From Bufo bufo (taxonomy: Eukaryota > Chordata > Amphibia > Anura > Bufonidae): 64,000 nucleotides of DNA. A program made the translations under genes and the position numbers. The stretch covers positions 106,366,644-106,430,643 of the forward strand of contig NC_053391.1 of assembly GCF_905171765.1 (NCBI RefSeq), written 5' to 3'. Of this stretch, positions 43,060 to 54,566 are shown in pieces; the stretch's first letter is position 1, and each line of letters opens with the position of its first letter. Below the pieces are notes generated by a model. It had not been told where the DNA came from, did no database searches, and saw nothing but the letters and a program-made list of their open reading frames with translations.

Positions 43060-44492
43060 AAAAAAAGTGGGTGGAGCCACCAACAGCCAATCAGATTTCA
43101 AGCCAACATCCTGTGGTTTCTTCATAAGCGACACTTTCTAGTTATTATTATTATTCTTAGCCGCGTTTTCTATACGCTACTCCTCCTACAGTTTTGGGGC
43201 TACATACCCAAACTTTCTACACTTCTTCGACCTATAGCGACTCGAGTTGCTTGTGCTTTTATAAGCGATCCCACCCCCGGGGCCCCCGTGGCGGGCCCCG
43301 GAAGCCCCCTTTTTTCCCATAGACTTTGACAGGGTACATTTTCAAATCGCTCCCACTCGCCAGGCTTTCACGCTAAAGTCACCAAACTTGGGTCACTTAG
43401 TCATGGGGTCAACCCAAAATTTTTTGGCACATTTCGGGGACCCCAAAAAGTGGGCGGGGCCACACAGAACCAATCAAAATCTCCCCATTGACTGTAATGA
43501 GACGTTCAAATTGCTACTCCTCCCACATTTTTAGGAGTACAAATTCCAAACTTTGCAGTCTTGGTCGGCACTTACCCGAGTACCTTGCTTGTGCTTTGTT
43601 AACCGATCCCACCCTCCGGGTCCCTGGGACGGGCCCCCAAAATTCACATTTTTCCCATTGACTTTGACAGGGAAAATTTTCAAATCGCTCCCAGTCGCAC
43701 AGATTTGAAACTAAAGTCACCAAACTTGGGTCACTTAGTCATGGGGTCAACGCGCAATTTGTTAGAACATTTCGGAGACCCTAAAATGTGGGCAGGGCCA
43801 CACAGAACCAATCAAATTCTCCCCATTGACTATAATGAGACGTTCAAATTGCTACTCCTCCCACAGATTTAGGAGTATAAATACCGAACTTTGCACTCTT
43901 GGTCGGCACATACCCGAGTATCTTGCTTGTGCTTTGTTAACCGATTACACCCTCCGGGCCCCTGGGGAGGGCCCCCGAAAACCTCTTTTTTTCCCATAGA
44001 GTTTTATTGGAAAAATGCAAACGTTTGTCACTCATACAGCTTCGGAGTGAAACTCACCAAACTTGGGTCACTTAGTCATGGGGTCAACCTGAAAATTTAT
44101 GTCACATTTTGGGGGCGGAATCTGCAACAACCAATCAGATTTTCCCTATTGACTTCAATGAGAAACCTTTAAAAAGCTGTCATTCTCACAGTATTTAAGC
44201 CACAGCACCCAAATTCGGCAGGGTGGGTCAGTGTGTGACAAAGGTTAAAAATTTATAAAAAAGTGGGTGGAGTCTACAACGGCCAATCAAATTTTAGTCA
44301 GTTGTTTTAATAGGAAAATTTAAAACTGCCGCTGCTCTTAGACTTTTATTGGCACAGTCTTCAAACTTGGCACAGTTGGTCACTGGAGGACTGGGATTCA
44401 AATTCAAAAAAGTGGGTGGAGCCACCAACAGCCAATCAGATTTCAAGCCAACATCCTGTGGTTTCTTCAGAAACGACACTTTCTAGTTTATT
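43060..44492. repeat. Diverged tandem block bounded by 85-bp direct repeats
   Basis: An 85-bp sequence (AAGTGGGTGGAGCCACCAAC... to ...GACACTTTCTAGTT) occurs at 43064-43148 and 44408-44490. Between them three to four diverged units of about 300-340 bp repeat CACCAAACTTGGGTCACTTAGTCATGGGGTCAAC (seen in pieces at 43379, 43717 and 44056). After the first copy comes (ATT)n. No coding content. Confidence 0.75.
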
Positions 44493-44871
44493 TTGTTATA
44501 TATAAGTATGACGATCCTATTATTTTCTCTGTCTTTCCTTATATTTATACTCAGGGATCTAATTATATGATGTTCGGTAGATTGTGGGCCACTAAACCTT
44601 CTTCTTCCAGGTAAGTTATATTTATTCTTTTTACTTCTTTCATAATTGTAATATTAGTTTATTTCTTATGGGGTACTTTCCAGTTATATTACATAAAAGC
44701 TATGAAGGAAAAACCTTCATTAAGGCCTTGTGGACTCATTGTATTCAATCTGTGAATCCAGCGAGCCTCACTCTGTAACAATTTCTTATCTAAGCTCCCT
44801 CCTCTTGGTCCCAAGGATATTTTCTCTATGCCCCAGAATCTAAGGATGGAGCTCTTGTTGTTATGAAAATA

Positions 44872-46453
44872 CACTGCTCAAAAAAATAAAGGGAACACAA
44901 AAATAACACATCCTAGATCTGAGTTAATTAAATATTCTTCTGAAATACTTTGTTCTTTACATAGTTGAATGTGCTGACAACAAAATCATACAAAAATAAA
45001 AAAATGGAAATCAAATTTTTCAACCCATGGAGGTCTGGATTTGGAGTCACACTCAAAATTAAAGTGGAAAAACACACTACAGGCTGATCCAACTTTGATG
45101 TAATGTCCTTAAAACAAGTCAAAATGAGGCTCAGTAGTGTGTGTGGCCTCCACGTGCCTGTATGACCTCCCTACAACGCCTGTCCATGCTCCTGATGAAG
45201 TGGCGGACGGTCTCCTGAGGGTTCTCCTCCCAGACCTGGACTAAAGCATCTGCCAACTCCTGGACAGTCTGTGGTGCAACATGACGTTGGTGGATAGAGC
45301 GAGACATGATGTCCCAGATGTGCTCAATTGGATTCAGGTCTGGGGAACGGGCGGGACAGTCCATAGCATCAATGCCTTCTTCTTGCAGGAACTGCTGACA
45401 CACTCCAGCCACATGAGGTCTAGCATTGTCTTGCATTAGGAGGAACCCAGGGCCAACCGCAACAGCATATGGTCTCACAAGGGGTCTGAGGATCTCATCT
45501 CGGTACCTAATGGCAGTCAGGCTACCTCTGGCGAGCACATGGAGGGCTGTGCGGCCCTCCAAAGAAATGCCACCCCACACCATTACTGACCCAATGCCAA
45601 ACCGGTCATGCTGGAGGATGTTGCAGGCAGCAGAACGTTCTCCACGGCGTCTCCAGACTCTGTCACGTCTGTCACATGTGCTCAGTGTGAACCTGCTTTC
45701 ATCTGTGAAGAGCACAGGGCGCCAGTGGCGAATTTGCCAATCTTGGTGTTCTCTGGCAAATGCCAAACGTCCTGCACGGTGTTGGGCTGTAAGCACAACC
45801 CCCACCTGTGGACGTCGGGCCCTCATATCACCCTCATGGAGTCTGTTTCTGACAGTTTGAGCAGACACATGCACATTTGTGGCCTGCTGGAGGTCATTTT
45901 GCAGGGCTCTGGCAGTGCTCCTCCTGTTCCTCCTTGCACAAAGGCGGAGGTAGCGGTCCTGCTGCTGGGTTGTTGCCCTCCTACGGCCTCCTCCACGTCT
46001 CCTGATGTACTGGCCTGTCTCCTGGTAGAGCCTCCATGCTCTGGACACTACGCTGACAGACACAGCAAACCTTCTTGCCACAGCTCGCATTGATGTGCTA
46101 TCCTGGATAAGCTGCACTACCTGAGCCACTTGTGTGGGTTGTAGACTCCGTCTCATGCTACCACTAGAGTGAAAGCACCGCCAGCATTCAAAAGTGACCA
46201 AAACATCAGCCAGGAAGCATAGGAACTGAGAAGTGTTCTGTGGTCACCACCTGCAGAACCACTCCTTTATTGGGGGTGTCTTGCTAATTGCCTATAATTT
46301 CCACCTGTTGTCTATCCCATTTGCACAACAGCATGTGAAATTGATTGTCACTCAGCGTTGCTTCCTAAGTGGACAGTTTGATTTCACAGAAGTGTGATTG
46401 ACTTGGAGTTACATTGTGTTGTTTAAGTGTTCCCTTTATTTTTTTGAGCAGTG
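44872..46453 (-). mobile_element. Tc1/mariner element C, apparently intact
   Basis: Both ends begin CACTGCTCAAAAAAATAAAG and match exactly for 27 bp. TA duplications flank it (44870-44871 and 46454-46455). Removing it joins the PLE B protein. The single gene inside is open. Total length is 1582 bp, usual for a complete Tc1. Confidence 0.93.
45131..46201 (-). CDS. Tc1 family DD34E transposase, full-length
   Basis: A 356-aa uninterrupted frame. The family usually starts near the [12 protein letters not shown] methionine (residue 16) or slightly upstream, so either start is possible. Residues about 16-65 form the first helix-turn-helix ([20 protein letters not shown]), followed by the basic GRRR linker and a second paired-like subdomain ([15 protein letters not shown]). 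Catalytic residues are all present: Asp in LFTDESRF, Asp in LMQDNARPH, Glu in NPIEHIWD. A glycine-rich [10 protein letters not shown] lies between. The C-terminus ends QARGGHTHY as expected. It cuts and pastes its own element at TA sites in the nucleus. No stop or frameshift is visible, so activity is possible though untested. Confidence 0.93.
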   Translation of the reverse strand: MVTFECWRCFHSSGSMRRSLQPTQVAQVVQLIQDSTSMRAVARRFAVSVSVVSRAWRLYQETGQYIRRRGGGRRRATTQQQDRYLRLCARRNRRSTARALQNDLQQATNVHVSAQTVRNRLHEGDMRARRPQVGVVLTAQHRAGRLAFAREHQDWQIRHWRPVLFTDESRFTLSTCDRRDRVWRRRGERSAACNILQHDRFGIGSVMVWGGISLEGRTALHVLARGSLTAIRYRDEILRPLVRPYAVAVGPGFLLMQDNARPHVAGVCQQFLQEEGIDAMDCPARSPDLNPIEHIWDIMSRSIHQRHVAPQTVQELADALVQVWEENPQETVRHFIRSMDRRCREVIQARGGHTHY

Positions 46454-48775
46454 TATTTTATATGTCTGGCAATTGATGTATCTTTTCCTGTTTCGATGGT
46501 GCTGATATGCCCTGAGATACGGCGTCTTAACTCTTGTATCGTTTTGCCCACATATAATTTAGGGCATGGGCAAGAAGCCAGATACACCGCCCCCTGCGTC
46601 TTGCATGTGATGAGTTGTTTTATTTCGTACTCCTTTTTATCCGTAGGGTTGGTATACTTTTTTATGCGGGGAACATATCTACATAAGGAGCATTCTCCAC
46701 ATGGCGATGATCCTCGGTATCTTTCAACAGGTTTCTCGGAATTTACCCCCCTCTCCGTCAAGTGGCTATGCACCAATTGATCTTTAAGATTGGTGCCCCT
46801 CCTGTATGTTACTGATGGATTCGGGGTGAGTACCATATTTAGATCTCTATCTGATTTTATTATATGCCAATATTTCCTTAGGATTCCATATATTTCTTTA
46901 TTGTACCCATCATAGGTACCTATACATCTGATGACATCACTTTTTTTGGGGGGAGTTTCTTTAAGAAGATCTTCTCTCTTAACTCTGTTGGCTCTATTGT
47001 ATGCGTTTTTTAGAGGTTTTTTCGGATATCCTCTCTTCCTGAATCTCTGAAGGAGTTGTCCACTTTCTCTGGAAAACGAGGCCTCATCCGAACAATTTCG
47101 ATGTGCCCTCAGATACTGGCCTACAGAAATTCCTTTCTTAAGAGAGGTGGGGTGCCAGCTATCCCAGTGCAGGTAACTATTCGTTGACGTTGGCTTTCTA
47201 AAGACCTCTGTCACTAGATGACCACTCTCTGTCTTAATTTAATTTTTAAGTCAAGGAACACAATCTCATTTTCCTGGATCTCATAGGTGTATTTCATACC
47301 TATACTGTTATCATTTAATTTCTGAGTGAACTCATGAAATAATGAGTGACCCCCATCCCATAGGATGAGAATGTTGTCTTTATATCTGCCCCAAAAATTA
47401 ATGTGACATATATGGCGACATTCCCTCCGTAAAAACGTGATTGTTTTCCCACCACCCCAAAAACAAATTTGCTTAAGTGGGGGCACATGACGCCCCCATA
47501 GCAGTCCCATTAATTTGTTTGTAGAATTGCCCCTGAAAAATAAAATAGTTGTGCTCCAAAACAAACCTTAGTGATAATAAAACAAATTTATTGTGCCTAT
47601 TAAAATTCTGACTTCTACCCTACTGCGTGTATTCCCAGTGAATGTTGGATGTTGCTGTAGAGCGATTCAACATCCAAACTTGCTAAAATCGTGTCTGGTG
47701 TTATTGTGATATTGTTAATCTTTAAAAGAAGATCTTTTGTGTCCTTGATATAGGAAGGTAGAGTGGTTACGAAAGGTCTCAGTATTTGGTCAATATATTC
47801 ACTAACAGATTGTGTGAGATTGTCGTTACCTGACACAATTGGTCTTCCTGGGACAGGTTGTTTACCCTTATGCACCTTGGGGAGGGCGTAAAAAGTGGAG
47901 ATCATTGGGTTTTTATTATAGAGGTATTTGAATTCATCCTTTGTTATAATGTTCTCTTGAAGTGCTTCATTTAATAACTTTTTGAGTTCATTCAGGAAAT
48001 CTTTTGTGGGGTCACTCGCCAGGGGTTGATATGTCTGCTTATCTTTTAAAAGTCTCAACACCATTTCAATATAGTCATTTCTATCCTGAATGACTATATT
48101 GCCCCCTTTGTCACTCGATTTAATTATGACATCCTCATTCTTCCTGAGGGTTTCAAGGGCTTTTTGTTCCTCATTACTAAGATTTGGTGCTATATGATCT
48201 TTCCTCATTTGCAAAGAATTGATGTCCTGGGTGACCAGCTGCACGAAGGTCTCTATTTCTTGGAACTACGTGAACTGTGGAGTCATTTTGGACTTTTTTG
48301 GTTTTAATGTTGAGAACGGGGGATCAAGGTTAATTTGATACCCCTCACTCTCCTTCTGTAAGGACTCCAACATCTCCACACATCTCCTCTCTTTGTCATA
48401 TAGCCTACGTGCATCATTTTCTTCTTGTTTATGTACCTTATGCAGGGCCAACTTTCGTGCAAAGAGGGTTACATCCTTAATCCATAGGAACTTGTCACAC
48501 TGTGGGACCGGAGGTTCTGGCTGAAAGCCATATTTCCCTTAACAAGTTCTGTATGATGTTTCAATTGCGCATCGCTGTAGTTTTCTTCAGAAAAAACACA
48601 TGGGTACTTTATAAATAATTCTTTCAAACCAAACGTGTTTCGGAGTATATATGGTTTCCTACTCCTTCTTCAGTGGTAACTTAACTGTGAATGAATGTAC
48701 CCTTATATACCGTATCTTTAATTGAGGTTGAAGTCATCCTAAATTTGTGGAACTGGATTGTTGTATTAAACAACA

Positions 48776-49039
48776 CAGCATACCAACACTTCATTTACTT
48801 CACAGTGAACTCTTGCATCATCTTAAATTTCAATAGCATAATAAACATCCAGAACAACTGGATACGCATTGCGGTTTGATGCGTCTTCAATGCGTTTTTT
48901 GGTCCCACATGTGTTTTCTGTTTATTTGTTTCCAAATTTGTTTATTTATTTGTTTATTTGTTCTGGATGTTTATTATGCTATTGAAATTTAAGATGATGC
49001 AAGAGTTCACTGTGAAGTAAATGAAGTGTTGGTATGCTG
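48776..49039. repeat. Foldback with perfect 82-bp arms
   Basis: CAGCATACCAACACTTCATT at 48776 through ...CCAGAACAA at 48857 is exactly inverted at 48958-49039. The 100-bp spacer includes TTTATTTGTTT repeats and GCATTGCGGTTTGATGCG. It sits upstream of PLE B and may belong to a PLE terminal structure. Confidence 0.82.
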
Positions 49040-49366
49040 TATACAGGAGAATACAGCACTACATACCTATTACATCCAGTGATGTCTTCTATGATTGAAG
49101 ATGTTCTCTTTCCTCATGACTTCCATTTAGTCCTGGCTGCCGTGACAATATGCCACGTCTCATCCCTGTAAAGTTTGCCACACAGAGATTACTCCCTTTT
49201 CCATCATCCTCCCCATGTTCTTAACACAAAGTCCCAATTCTGGTGCCCCAAATGTGTCATCACCCCGATACTAGGAAGCTGTTTTACATTTAGAAGCGGC
49301 GGTGTATCCACCAGCACCTCTACATAACTGTAGGGGATATTAAGACCGGCGTCTAAAACGTCAGTC
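49040..49366. other. Unassigned non-coding stretch
   Basis: No gene or repeat could be recognised between the foldback and the next MITE. Confidence 0.35.
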
Positions 49367-51057
49367 TTAAAGGGGTATTCCCATCTTAGACAATGGGGCA
49401 TATCGCTAGGATATCCCCTCATTGACTGATAGGTGCGGGTCCCACCGCTGGGACCTGCACCTAGAACGAGAATGATAAAGGGAGCGCTGTGGCTGGGGGA
49501 CCCCGGATTTCCCGGGGTCCATCCACCACCAAGCGCTGCTCCTATAGAAGTCAATGGGAGCACATTACGCATGCGCGGCCCATGCTTCCATTCATTTCTA
49601 TGGGGCAGACGGCAATATCCGAGCCAGCACTCGGCTATTTTCAGAGGCCCTATAGAAATGAATGTAGGGCTGCTGTGCATGCGCAGAGCGCCCTCCGTTC
49701 ATTTCCCCGCTCTGTTTTCATTGTAGGTGGGGGTCCCAGCGGTGAGACCTGCACCTATCAGACAATAGGGGCATATCCTAGCTGTGAGGAATATGGATTA
49801 ATATTTACTGTTAGCTATGTCCCCACACCAGCCATCAGCTGAAAGGTAGCAGAGGTAGGGAGCTCCACAGGCAGCAGATGGCAGAGGACCTCTAGCAGTC
49901 CACCAGTGTTTACAAATTTTTTCACACTTCCATTCAGCCAGCGAGGAACCCAGCTAATTAAACAGGATAAGCGTCCCTGCAGGGGGTTATAAGCCATTCC
50001 CCAATTCAATCTAGCAGACAGCATGGAATCTGCGATTTATAAGGAATTATGAATTGCCTGGCCATCACACGCGCAAACCGGATACATATTTGTGTCCTTG
50101 TGGCCACGATGAACAGGCCAGTGGTCATAGTCTGGCAGTGGGAGGCCAGGGAAGGGAGATATACATATCTCCCCACAGGGACTAAATAACGGTACCATGC
50201 TTGGACCTCTACTAGTAGCCGGAACCCAGGCGGGTCTGTTGGTCACAGAACCATCTCCCTGTGACCTTCTGGTTTTGTGGGTCATTGAGCTGCCAGGATC
50301 AGCAGGGAGCCCCCTGCCCAGAGGCAGGAAGAGGAGGGGCCAGCTACAGTTTAAAAGGATTGTGCTAGCAAGCGGGCGTGTCTTTTCTCTGAAAGGGGGT
50401 CACATTGTGTCATGTGTTTAGAGGGACCTGCAACCGGCTGACATCACTGCCTCTGATGTGAATACAGCTAGGAACTCATCACAACCTAAATGACTGGTAA
50501 ACTGACTTATTGTTCTGCTTTACCCTGTTGTACCCTATTACTTGTATTTGTAACCTCAGACCACTGTATATATTCTTAGTGTGTATAGTGTCATTTCTAG
50601 TGAGCCCTTAAGGCGATTAAATATATAATTTAATCTCGTGCTGTCTTGTATCTCGATCACAAATCCCCACGTCCGTGTTTCGGCCTAGTAATACGCTACT
50701 GCGGGTTGGTTTCTTACCCTATATAATCCCGTTAGCGGACCGGGCTTATATCAAACAAGAAACTAATGGCAGTCTTCCCGGGCTGAGAATGCGCTGTTTC
50801 ACTGGGGCAGTGAAAAGGCTCTCTCAGCTTGTTGCCTCTCTGTGACCGTGTGGACAGGATAAATCTGTGAAAACTGTACCAAGACTGACCTTACCCGCTC
50901 CTCCAGGAGGGCGTAACATCACGCCTTGGTAACCAGTGACCATATCGTATCTCGTGAGCTCGACGTAGTTGACGTCTGACGTCAAGCGTACACGAGGGGT
51001 GGTATTTGTCACACTAACCATATGCCCCTATTGTCTGAGATGGGAAAACTCCTTTAA
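49367..51057. mobile_element. TTAA-type MITE interrupted by a solo LTR
   Basis: The left end TTAAAGGGGTATTCCCATCT and the right end (inverted TTAAAGGAGTTTTCCCATCT) form the TIRs of a common frog MITE; TTAA is the target. The MITE's own sequence is 49367-49782 plus 51014-51057. A related copy lies at 53936. Confidence 0.78.
49783..51013. mobile_element. Solo LTR within the MITE
   Basis: The 1231-bp insert begins TGTGAGGAAT and ends TATTTGTCACA, with flanking 5-mers CTAGC (49778-49782) and CTAAC (51014-51018), one mismatch apart. The MITE palindrome resumes on both sides. No internal genes. A segment of it (about 50151-50234) recurs outside at 51335-51415. Confidence 0.7.
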
Positions 51058-51334
51058 TAAATGACCCCCAAAGACCCTAATAATGCCTGGCCCCATGACC
51101 AGTTTATCCCTACCTTCTGGATCTGTTGGGAGTTGTGTTTTTCCCCAGAGAGAGCATTCCACAGGTAACCTTCTCATGGGGGAGGTCACACATAGCAGCC
51201 ATAGCACAAAATGTTGCTAGGTTAAAGGGGTTCTTGGTCTTTGACAAACTGTTTGGATATATCCCCTGTTAGGTCATATGAGAGTACAAGAAGTGATTCC
51301 CCGCTATTAGCCAGCGGGTAAAGCAGCTGTCTCT

Positions 51335-51415
51335 GAAGGGAAGGGAGATATACATATCTCCCTACAGGGACTAAATAACGGTACCATGCTTGGACTCTAC
51401 TAGTAGCCGGAACCC
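51335..51415. repeat. Fragment matching the neighbouring solo LTR
   Basis: GAAGGGAGATATACATATCT... to ...AGCCGGAACCC matches 50153-50232 with one base missing and one substitution, in the same orientation. Confidence 0.75.
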
Positions 51416-51588
51416 GTTAAATAGGGCCAGGCCAAAACATTGCAATCCAGAACTATGTCTTCAGAAGGTCACACAGTAAGGCTTTGTAACTTTTTGGGTT
51501 TATTTGTGCACTGCCGCCTGAACTCTGCACCGCCCCCATTATAGTCAATGGGGCCGAAGCGGTAATCCGGGGGCACGTGTGCACTAGC

Positions 51589-51668
51589 GGCAGCACGGAT
51601 CCAACAGGCTGTTCACCCGCCGGAACAGCCTGCTGGAGTTCCTTGCCACTAGTGTGAAACTAGCCTTA
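51589..51668. repeat. MITE fragment
   Basis: Ends CACTAGTGTGAAACTAGCCTTA, a diverged terminus of the GGCTACTTTCACAC group, and holds the internal inverted pair AACAGGCTGTTC/GAACAGCCTG. Confidence 0.55.
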
Positions 51669-51786
51669 GACTGCTGAGCTGATTTAAGCCAGATTTATCA
51701 ACTTTAAAACTTCTTATCCAAATCTTATTCCAGTGAAGGGGTGGTGTAGAAAGTGGGAGTAAAATCTCAAGACAGAAGTGTTAGCC

Positions 51787-52082
51787 TTAGGTTACATGCA
51801 CACGACCATTGTGTGTTTTGCGGTCCACAAATGGATGGTGTCCGTTCCGCAATTTGCGGAACGGCACAGATAGCCTTTAATATAACTGCCTATTCTTGTC
51901 CGCAAAGCACGGACAAGAATAGGACATGTTATATTTTTTCTGCGGAGCAACGGATGCGGACAGCACACGGAGTGCTGTCCGCATCTTTTGCGGCAACATT
52001 GAAGTGAATGGGTCCGCATCCGAGCCGCCAAAACTGCAGCTCGGATGCGGACCAAAACAACGGCCGTGTGCATGAGGCCTTA
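51787..52082. mobile_element. Palindromic MITE, CATGCACACG family
   Basis: TTAGGTTACATGCACACGAC on the left pairs with GGCCGTGTGCATGAGGCCTTA on the right. The interior has paired TTGTCCGC/GCGGACAA-type words. A piece of the same family lies at 17800-17960. Confidence 0.8.
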
Positions 52083-52267
52083 GTCTACTTTCATACTTGC
52101 GGTTCCCCCACCCAAACAGCCTGCCAGATCCGTGCTACCGCTAGTCCAACCGTGCCGCTGGAAGTTTGGCCACAGCACGGCAAACAAGCCGAGAGGCGGA
52201 CGGACAAAAACTACAGCACGCTGCGTTTTTTGTCCGAAAAGGCTATCGCAAGTGTGAAAGTAGCCGT
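52083..52267. mobile_element. MITE of the GGCTACTTTCACACTTG group
   Basis: Left end TAGTCTACTTTCATACTTGC and right end GCAAGTGTGAAAGTAGCC are inverted. It abuts the preceding MITE directly. Confidence 0.75.
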
Positions 52268-53400
52268 AAATGGGTATTCTGATTATTTCATGTGCTAGGC
52301 ACAGGATAGTGGATAACTAATAAGGACCCTGTACACACTGGTGTATTGTTGGCCGAACCCGCCGAGAACATATGATATCAGGGGAGAGAAGGATCTGGAG
52401 AAGTGAATATTTTCGCCTGATCTTTTTGTTCTTGTGGGATAGAGCCACTGCCAGACAGCTCTGGTCGCAGCTCATCTTCCCTCTCCCCGTTGAATACACA
52501 CACGTTTGGTCGAATCAAATGTGTATGTTTATGGGGGAGCTGGGAGAGATAGCTGTCGGCCGAAAGCTACTGAACGTGCATAGCAGCCTTTACATTGGTA
52601 AGGTTTCAACCATTTGGACCCCCACTGAGCACAAGAACAGGGGTATCATTACCCAAGGGGCCCTGAAACGAATGGAGCATTAGGTCGGGAACGCTTTAGT
52701 GTTGACTATGGGGGTACTCCATAGCTGCCAACTGTCCCAAATTTGTGGGGACTGTCCCTGATGTTCAGAGACAGTCCTGACAAATTTGCGATGTCCCGGT
52801 TGAAAGTAGGCGGGGCTACTGCAAACACCATACACAAATGGGTGTTTCCAGCGGGTTCTGGGAGTTTCATGGGCCAGGGCTTTTATATGCCCAAATTTTA
52901 TCAACTGAAACGTTGGTAAGTATGGGCCTCTGATGGTGCAGTTTGTGGAAGCAGTTGCCAACATGACTTCCAACTGTGCGGTTTTCATTAGCTGTCACTG
53001 ATTTCCGTGCGCCAAATCTGCAGTGCTGCACAGTACCAGCAATGTAGATGAGTTATTAGCAACTCTCATCCACATCTGGCAGGAAAAATCTGCACCAGAG
53101 ACCGACCCGAGTTGCAGATTCTAAATCTGCAGCATATCAATTTGTACCACATATTTTCTTTGCATTCTTCACTTTATCCAATGCAAAGAGTGAAATCTGT
53201 GTCCAGTCAGCCTTACCCGATTAAAACATATGTTTGACCCCACACAACATGCCTGTGTATCGGGTATTTAATGTTCAGCAGCTTATACACCCTAAAATCC
53301 TGTGTATGAAGAAGAATGCACATATATTGTCTCAGATATGTATTTTGACCCTTGCGACTGGCCGTCCGTTCATTATTAGTTCCTCAAGTTTCTTGTCCGA
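52268..53400. other. Unassigned stretch upstream of PIGS
   Basis: No coding region is supported. 52720-52870 contains CATAGCTGCCAACTGTCCC and paired ACAAATTTG words, likely a repeat fragment. The remainder appears to be single-copy intergenic sequence. Confidence 0.4.
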
Positions 53401-53572
53401 TAGAGGATGACGTGATCTCTACCGTTGTGTCGCCATCATGGAGCCATTTCGCTTTACTAACCTAAAAGGATTGGGCTACACAAAAATGGCCGCCGTCTCG
53501 AATCGAATCTGCTCATACTAATGGTGAATTGCGATTGGCTGTTGCCTGACAGTCTGACAAGCAGACGGAAAC
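53401..53572 (+). promoter_or_regulatory. Probable PIGS promoter and 5' UTR
   Basis: Immediately upstream of the PIGS ATG lie a CRE/ATF-like ATGACGTGATC (53408), an AAAATGGCCGCC motif resembling a YY1 site (53480-53492), and an inverted CCAAT box (GATTGGCT, 53533-53540). No TATA box is seen at a useful distance. This suits a housekeeping promoter. The transcription start is not determinable from sequence alone. Confidence 0.6.
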
Positions 53573-53603
53573 ATGGCGGCTCCCAGGACGGCGGCTGAGT
53601 TGG
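53573..53603 (+). CDS. PIGS: PIGS exon 1 (start of coding region)
   Basis: ATG at 53573 in the strong context GAAACATGGCG opens MAAPRTAAEL and stops one base into a codon at the donor GTGAGTG (53604). Vertebrate PIG-S proteins start with a similar Ala-rich MAA... peptide. This ATG also forms an ACATGGCGGC word, a common YY1-type start-site motif. PIG-S is a subunit of the GPI transamidase in the endoplasmic reticulum membrane, which attaches GPI anchors to proteins. Intron 1 is only 80 bp (53604-53683), with a branch-like GCTAACT and acceptor CCGGCAG. Confidence 0.9.
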
Positions 53604-53683
53604 GTGAGTGATTACTATATGAGATGGGAAAACGCTAACTGAATGGAGTGAAATATCTGAACGATGTCCTCTCTGACCGGCAG

Positions 53684-53823
53684 AGGCCTCCCGCGGGAAG
53701 CGTGCGGCGCTGTCCATTGCTGTGATCGCTGCCGTGGTCGGATTGCCGCTGTGGTGGAAAACAACCGAGACCTACCGAGCCTCCCTGCCCTATTCCGACA
53801 TCAGCCAGCTGGGCCTTCTGAGG
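53684..53823 (+). CDS. PIGS: PIGS exon 2 (N-terminal membrane segment)
   Basis: The acceptor CAG ends at 53683 and the split codon is completed as Glu. The exon encodes [19 protein letters not shown] and then [18 protein letters not shown], the most recognisable N-terminal segment of PIG-S. The hydrophobic [18 protein letters not shown] is the first transmembrane helix; what follows faces the ER lumen in the known protein. The exon ends on a complete codon (AGG, Arg) at the donor GTGAGC (53824). The frame continues without a gap into 59714, reproducing the spacing I recall for the human protein. Intron 2 is 5.9 kb and carries MITEs and a large minisatellite. Confidence 0.95.
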
Positions 53824-53935
53824 GTGAGCAGATCGTGCCTGTCATCAGCTTCTGCCTGTGTTCATGTGGCTGGTCAATCTACATACATACAACACACGCT
53901 GGGATATGTGAGCCAAAATGTGCGCCCCCCCTTAC

Positions 53936-54550
53936 TTAAAGGGGTGTTCCCATCTCCGACAATGTCTGGTAGGTGCAGGTCCCACCTCAGGGACCCTCAC
54001 CGATCTCTAAAATGAAGCCTAACTGAGGCCAGCCGTGCCGGGTCCGGCCATCACCACGCCTTCTTATTGACCCGCCTAAAATTACTGCTTCCATTCATTT
54101 CCGGTGGAAATAGCCAAGCCAGCGCTCCGCTATTTTTGGCGGGCCCATAGAAATCAATGGAAGGCAGCATGAGCGGTGCGCCCTCCAGGACTTTGCGGGC
54201 TACGTTTACGAGATAGCTCTGGGTCCCACCTCTGGAATCCGTACCTGTCAGATAATTGGGGCATGTCCTGGCGATATTCCCCCTTTGTCTTATAGGATAC
54301 AACCGCTTTAATGGGGGACCTGACCGTTCACTTGAATGGAGCTTAGCCCCGCCCAGGCCAGTTAATACTAGTTGTGACGTCACTGGGCCAGCGGTAAACT
54401 GTGAGAAGGCCACGGCACTGCCGGAGCACCGCTGCCTTCTCAAACTGCTGATCGGCGGGGGTCGCGGGTGTCGGACCCCCGCCGATCAGATGCTGATGAT
54501 CTTTCCAGAGGATAGGTCATCAGTTTAAACAAACTGCAGAACCCCTTTAA
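53936..54550. mobile_element. TTAA MITEs in PIGS intron 2
   Basis: Begins TTAAAGGGGTGTTCCCATCT (same family as 49367) and ends CAGAACCCCTTTAA. 54447-54490 holds the inverted pair CTGATCGGCGGGGGTC/ACCCCCGCCGATCAG, typical of a second frog MITE, so two elements are probably fused. A TTAA-type target is seen at each end. Confidence 0.65.
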
Positions 54551-54566
54551 CAAAACTTGTGTAAGA

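Larger units (their letters stand above)
44689..48451 (-). pseudogene. Penelope-like RT/GIY-YIG protein, broken (PLE B)
   Basis: 48266-48451 is the N-terminal region. 47615-48244 carries SSDKGGNIVIQDRNDY, STFYALPKVHKGKQPVPGRPIVS and LASLDVESLYSNI. A shift near 47575 leads to FYKQINGTAMGA. 47214-47564 has WGRYKDNILILWDG, where the catalytic box reads YKDN. 46423-47214 has the Cys-rich linker (CGECSLCRYVP) and the nuclease start AVYLASCPCPKLYVGKT; after the Tc1 insertion the tail resumes at 44689-44871 with ARWIHRLNTMSPQGLN. Frame changes, the altered box and the insertion make it inactive. Family assignment is firm. Confidence 0.83.
44500..48690 (-). mobile_element. Penelope-like element B, interrupted by Tc1 element C
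   Basis: The minus strand encodes a PLE protein in several frames between about 48451 and 44689. Its upstream region (48620-48690) carries a GGAGT...ACTCC hairpin followed by GAAAC, like the arm of PLE A. It is a different family from PLE A by protein sequence. A Tc1 transposon splits it at 44872-46453. Confidence 0.8.
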
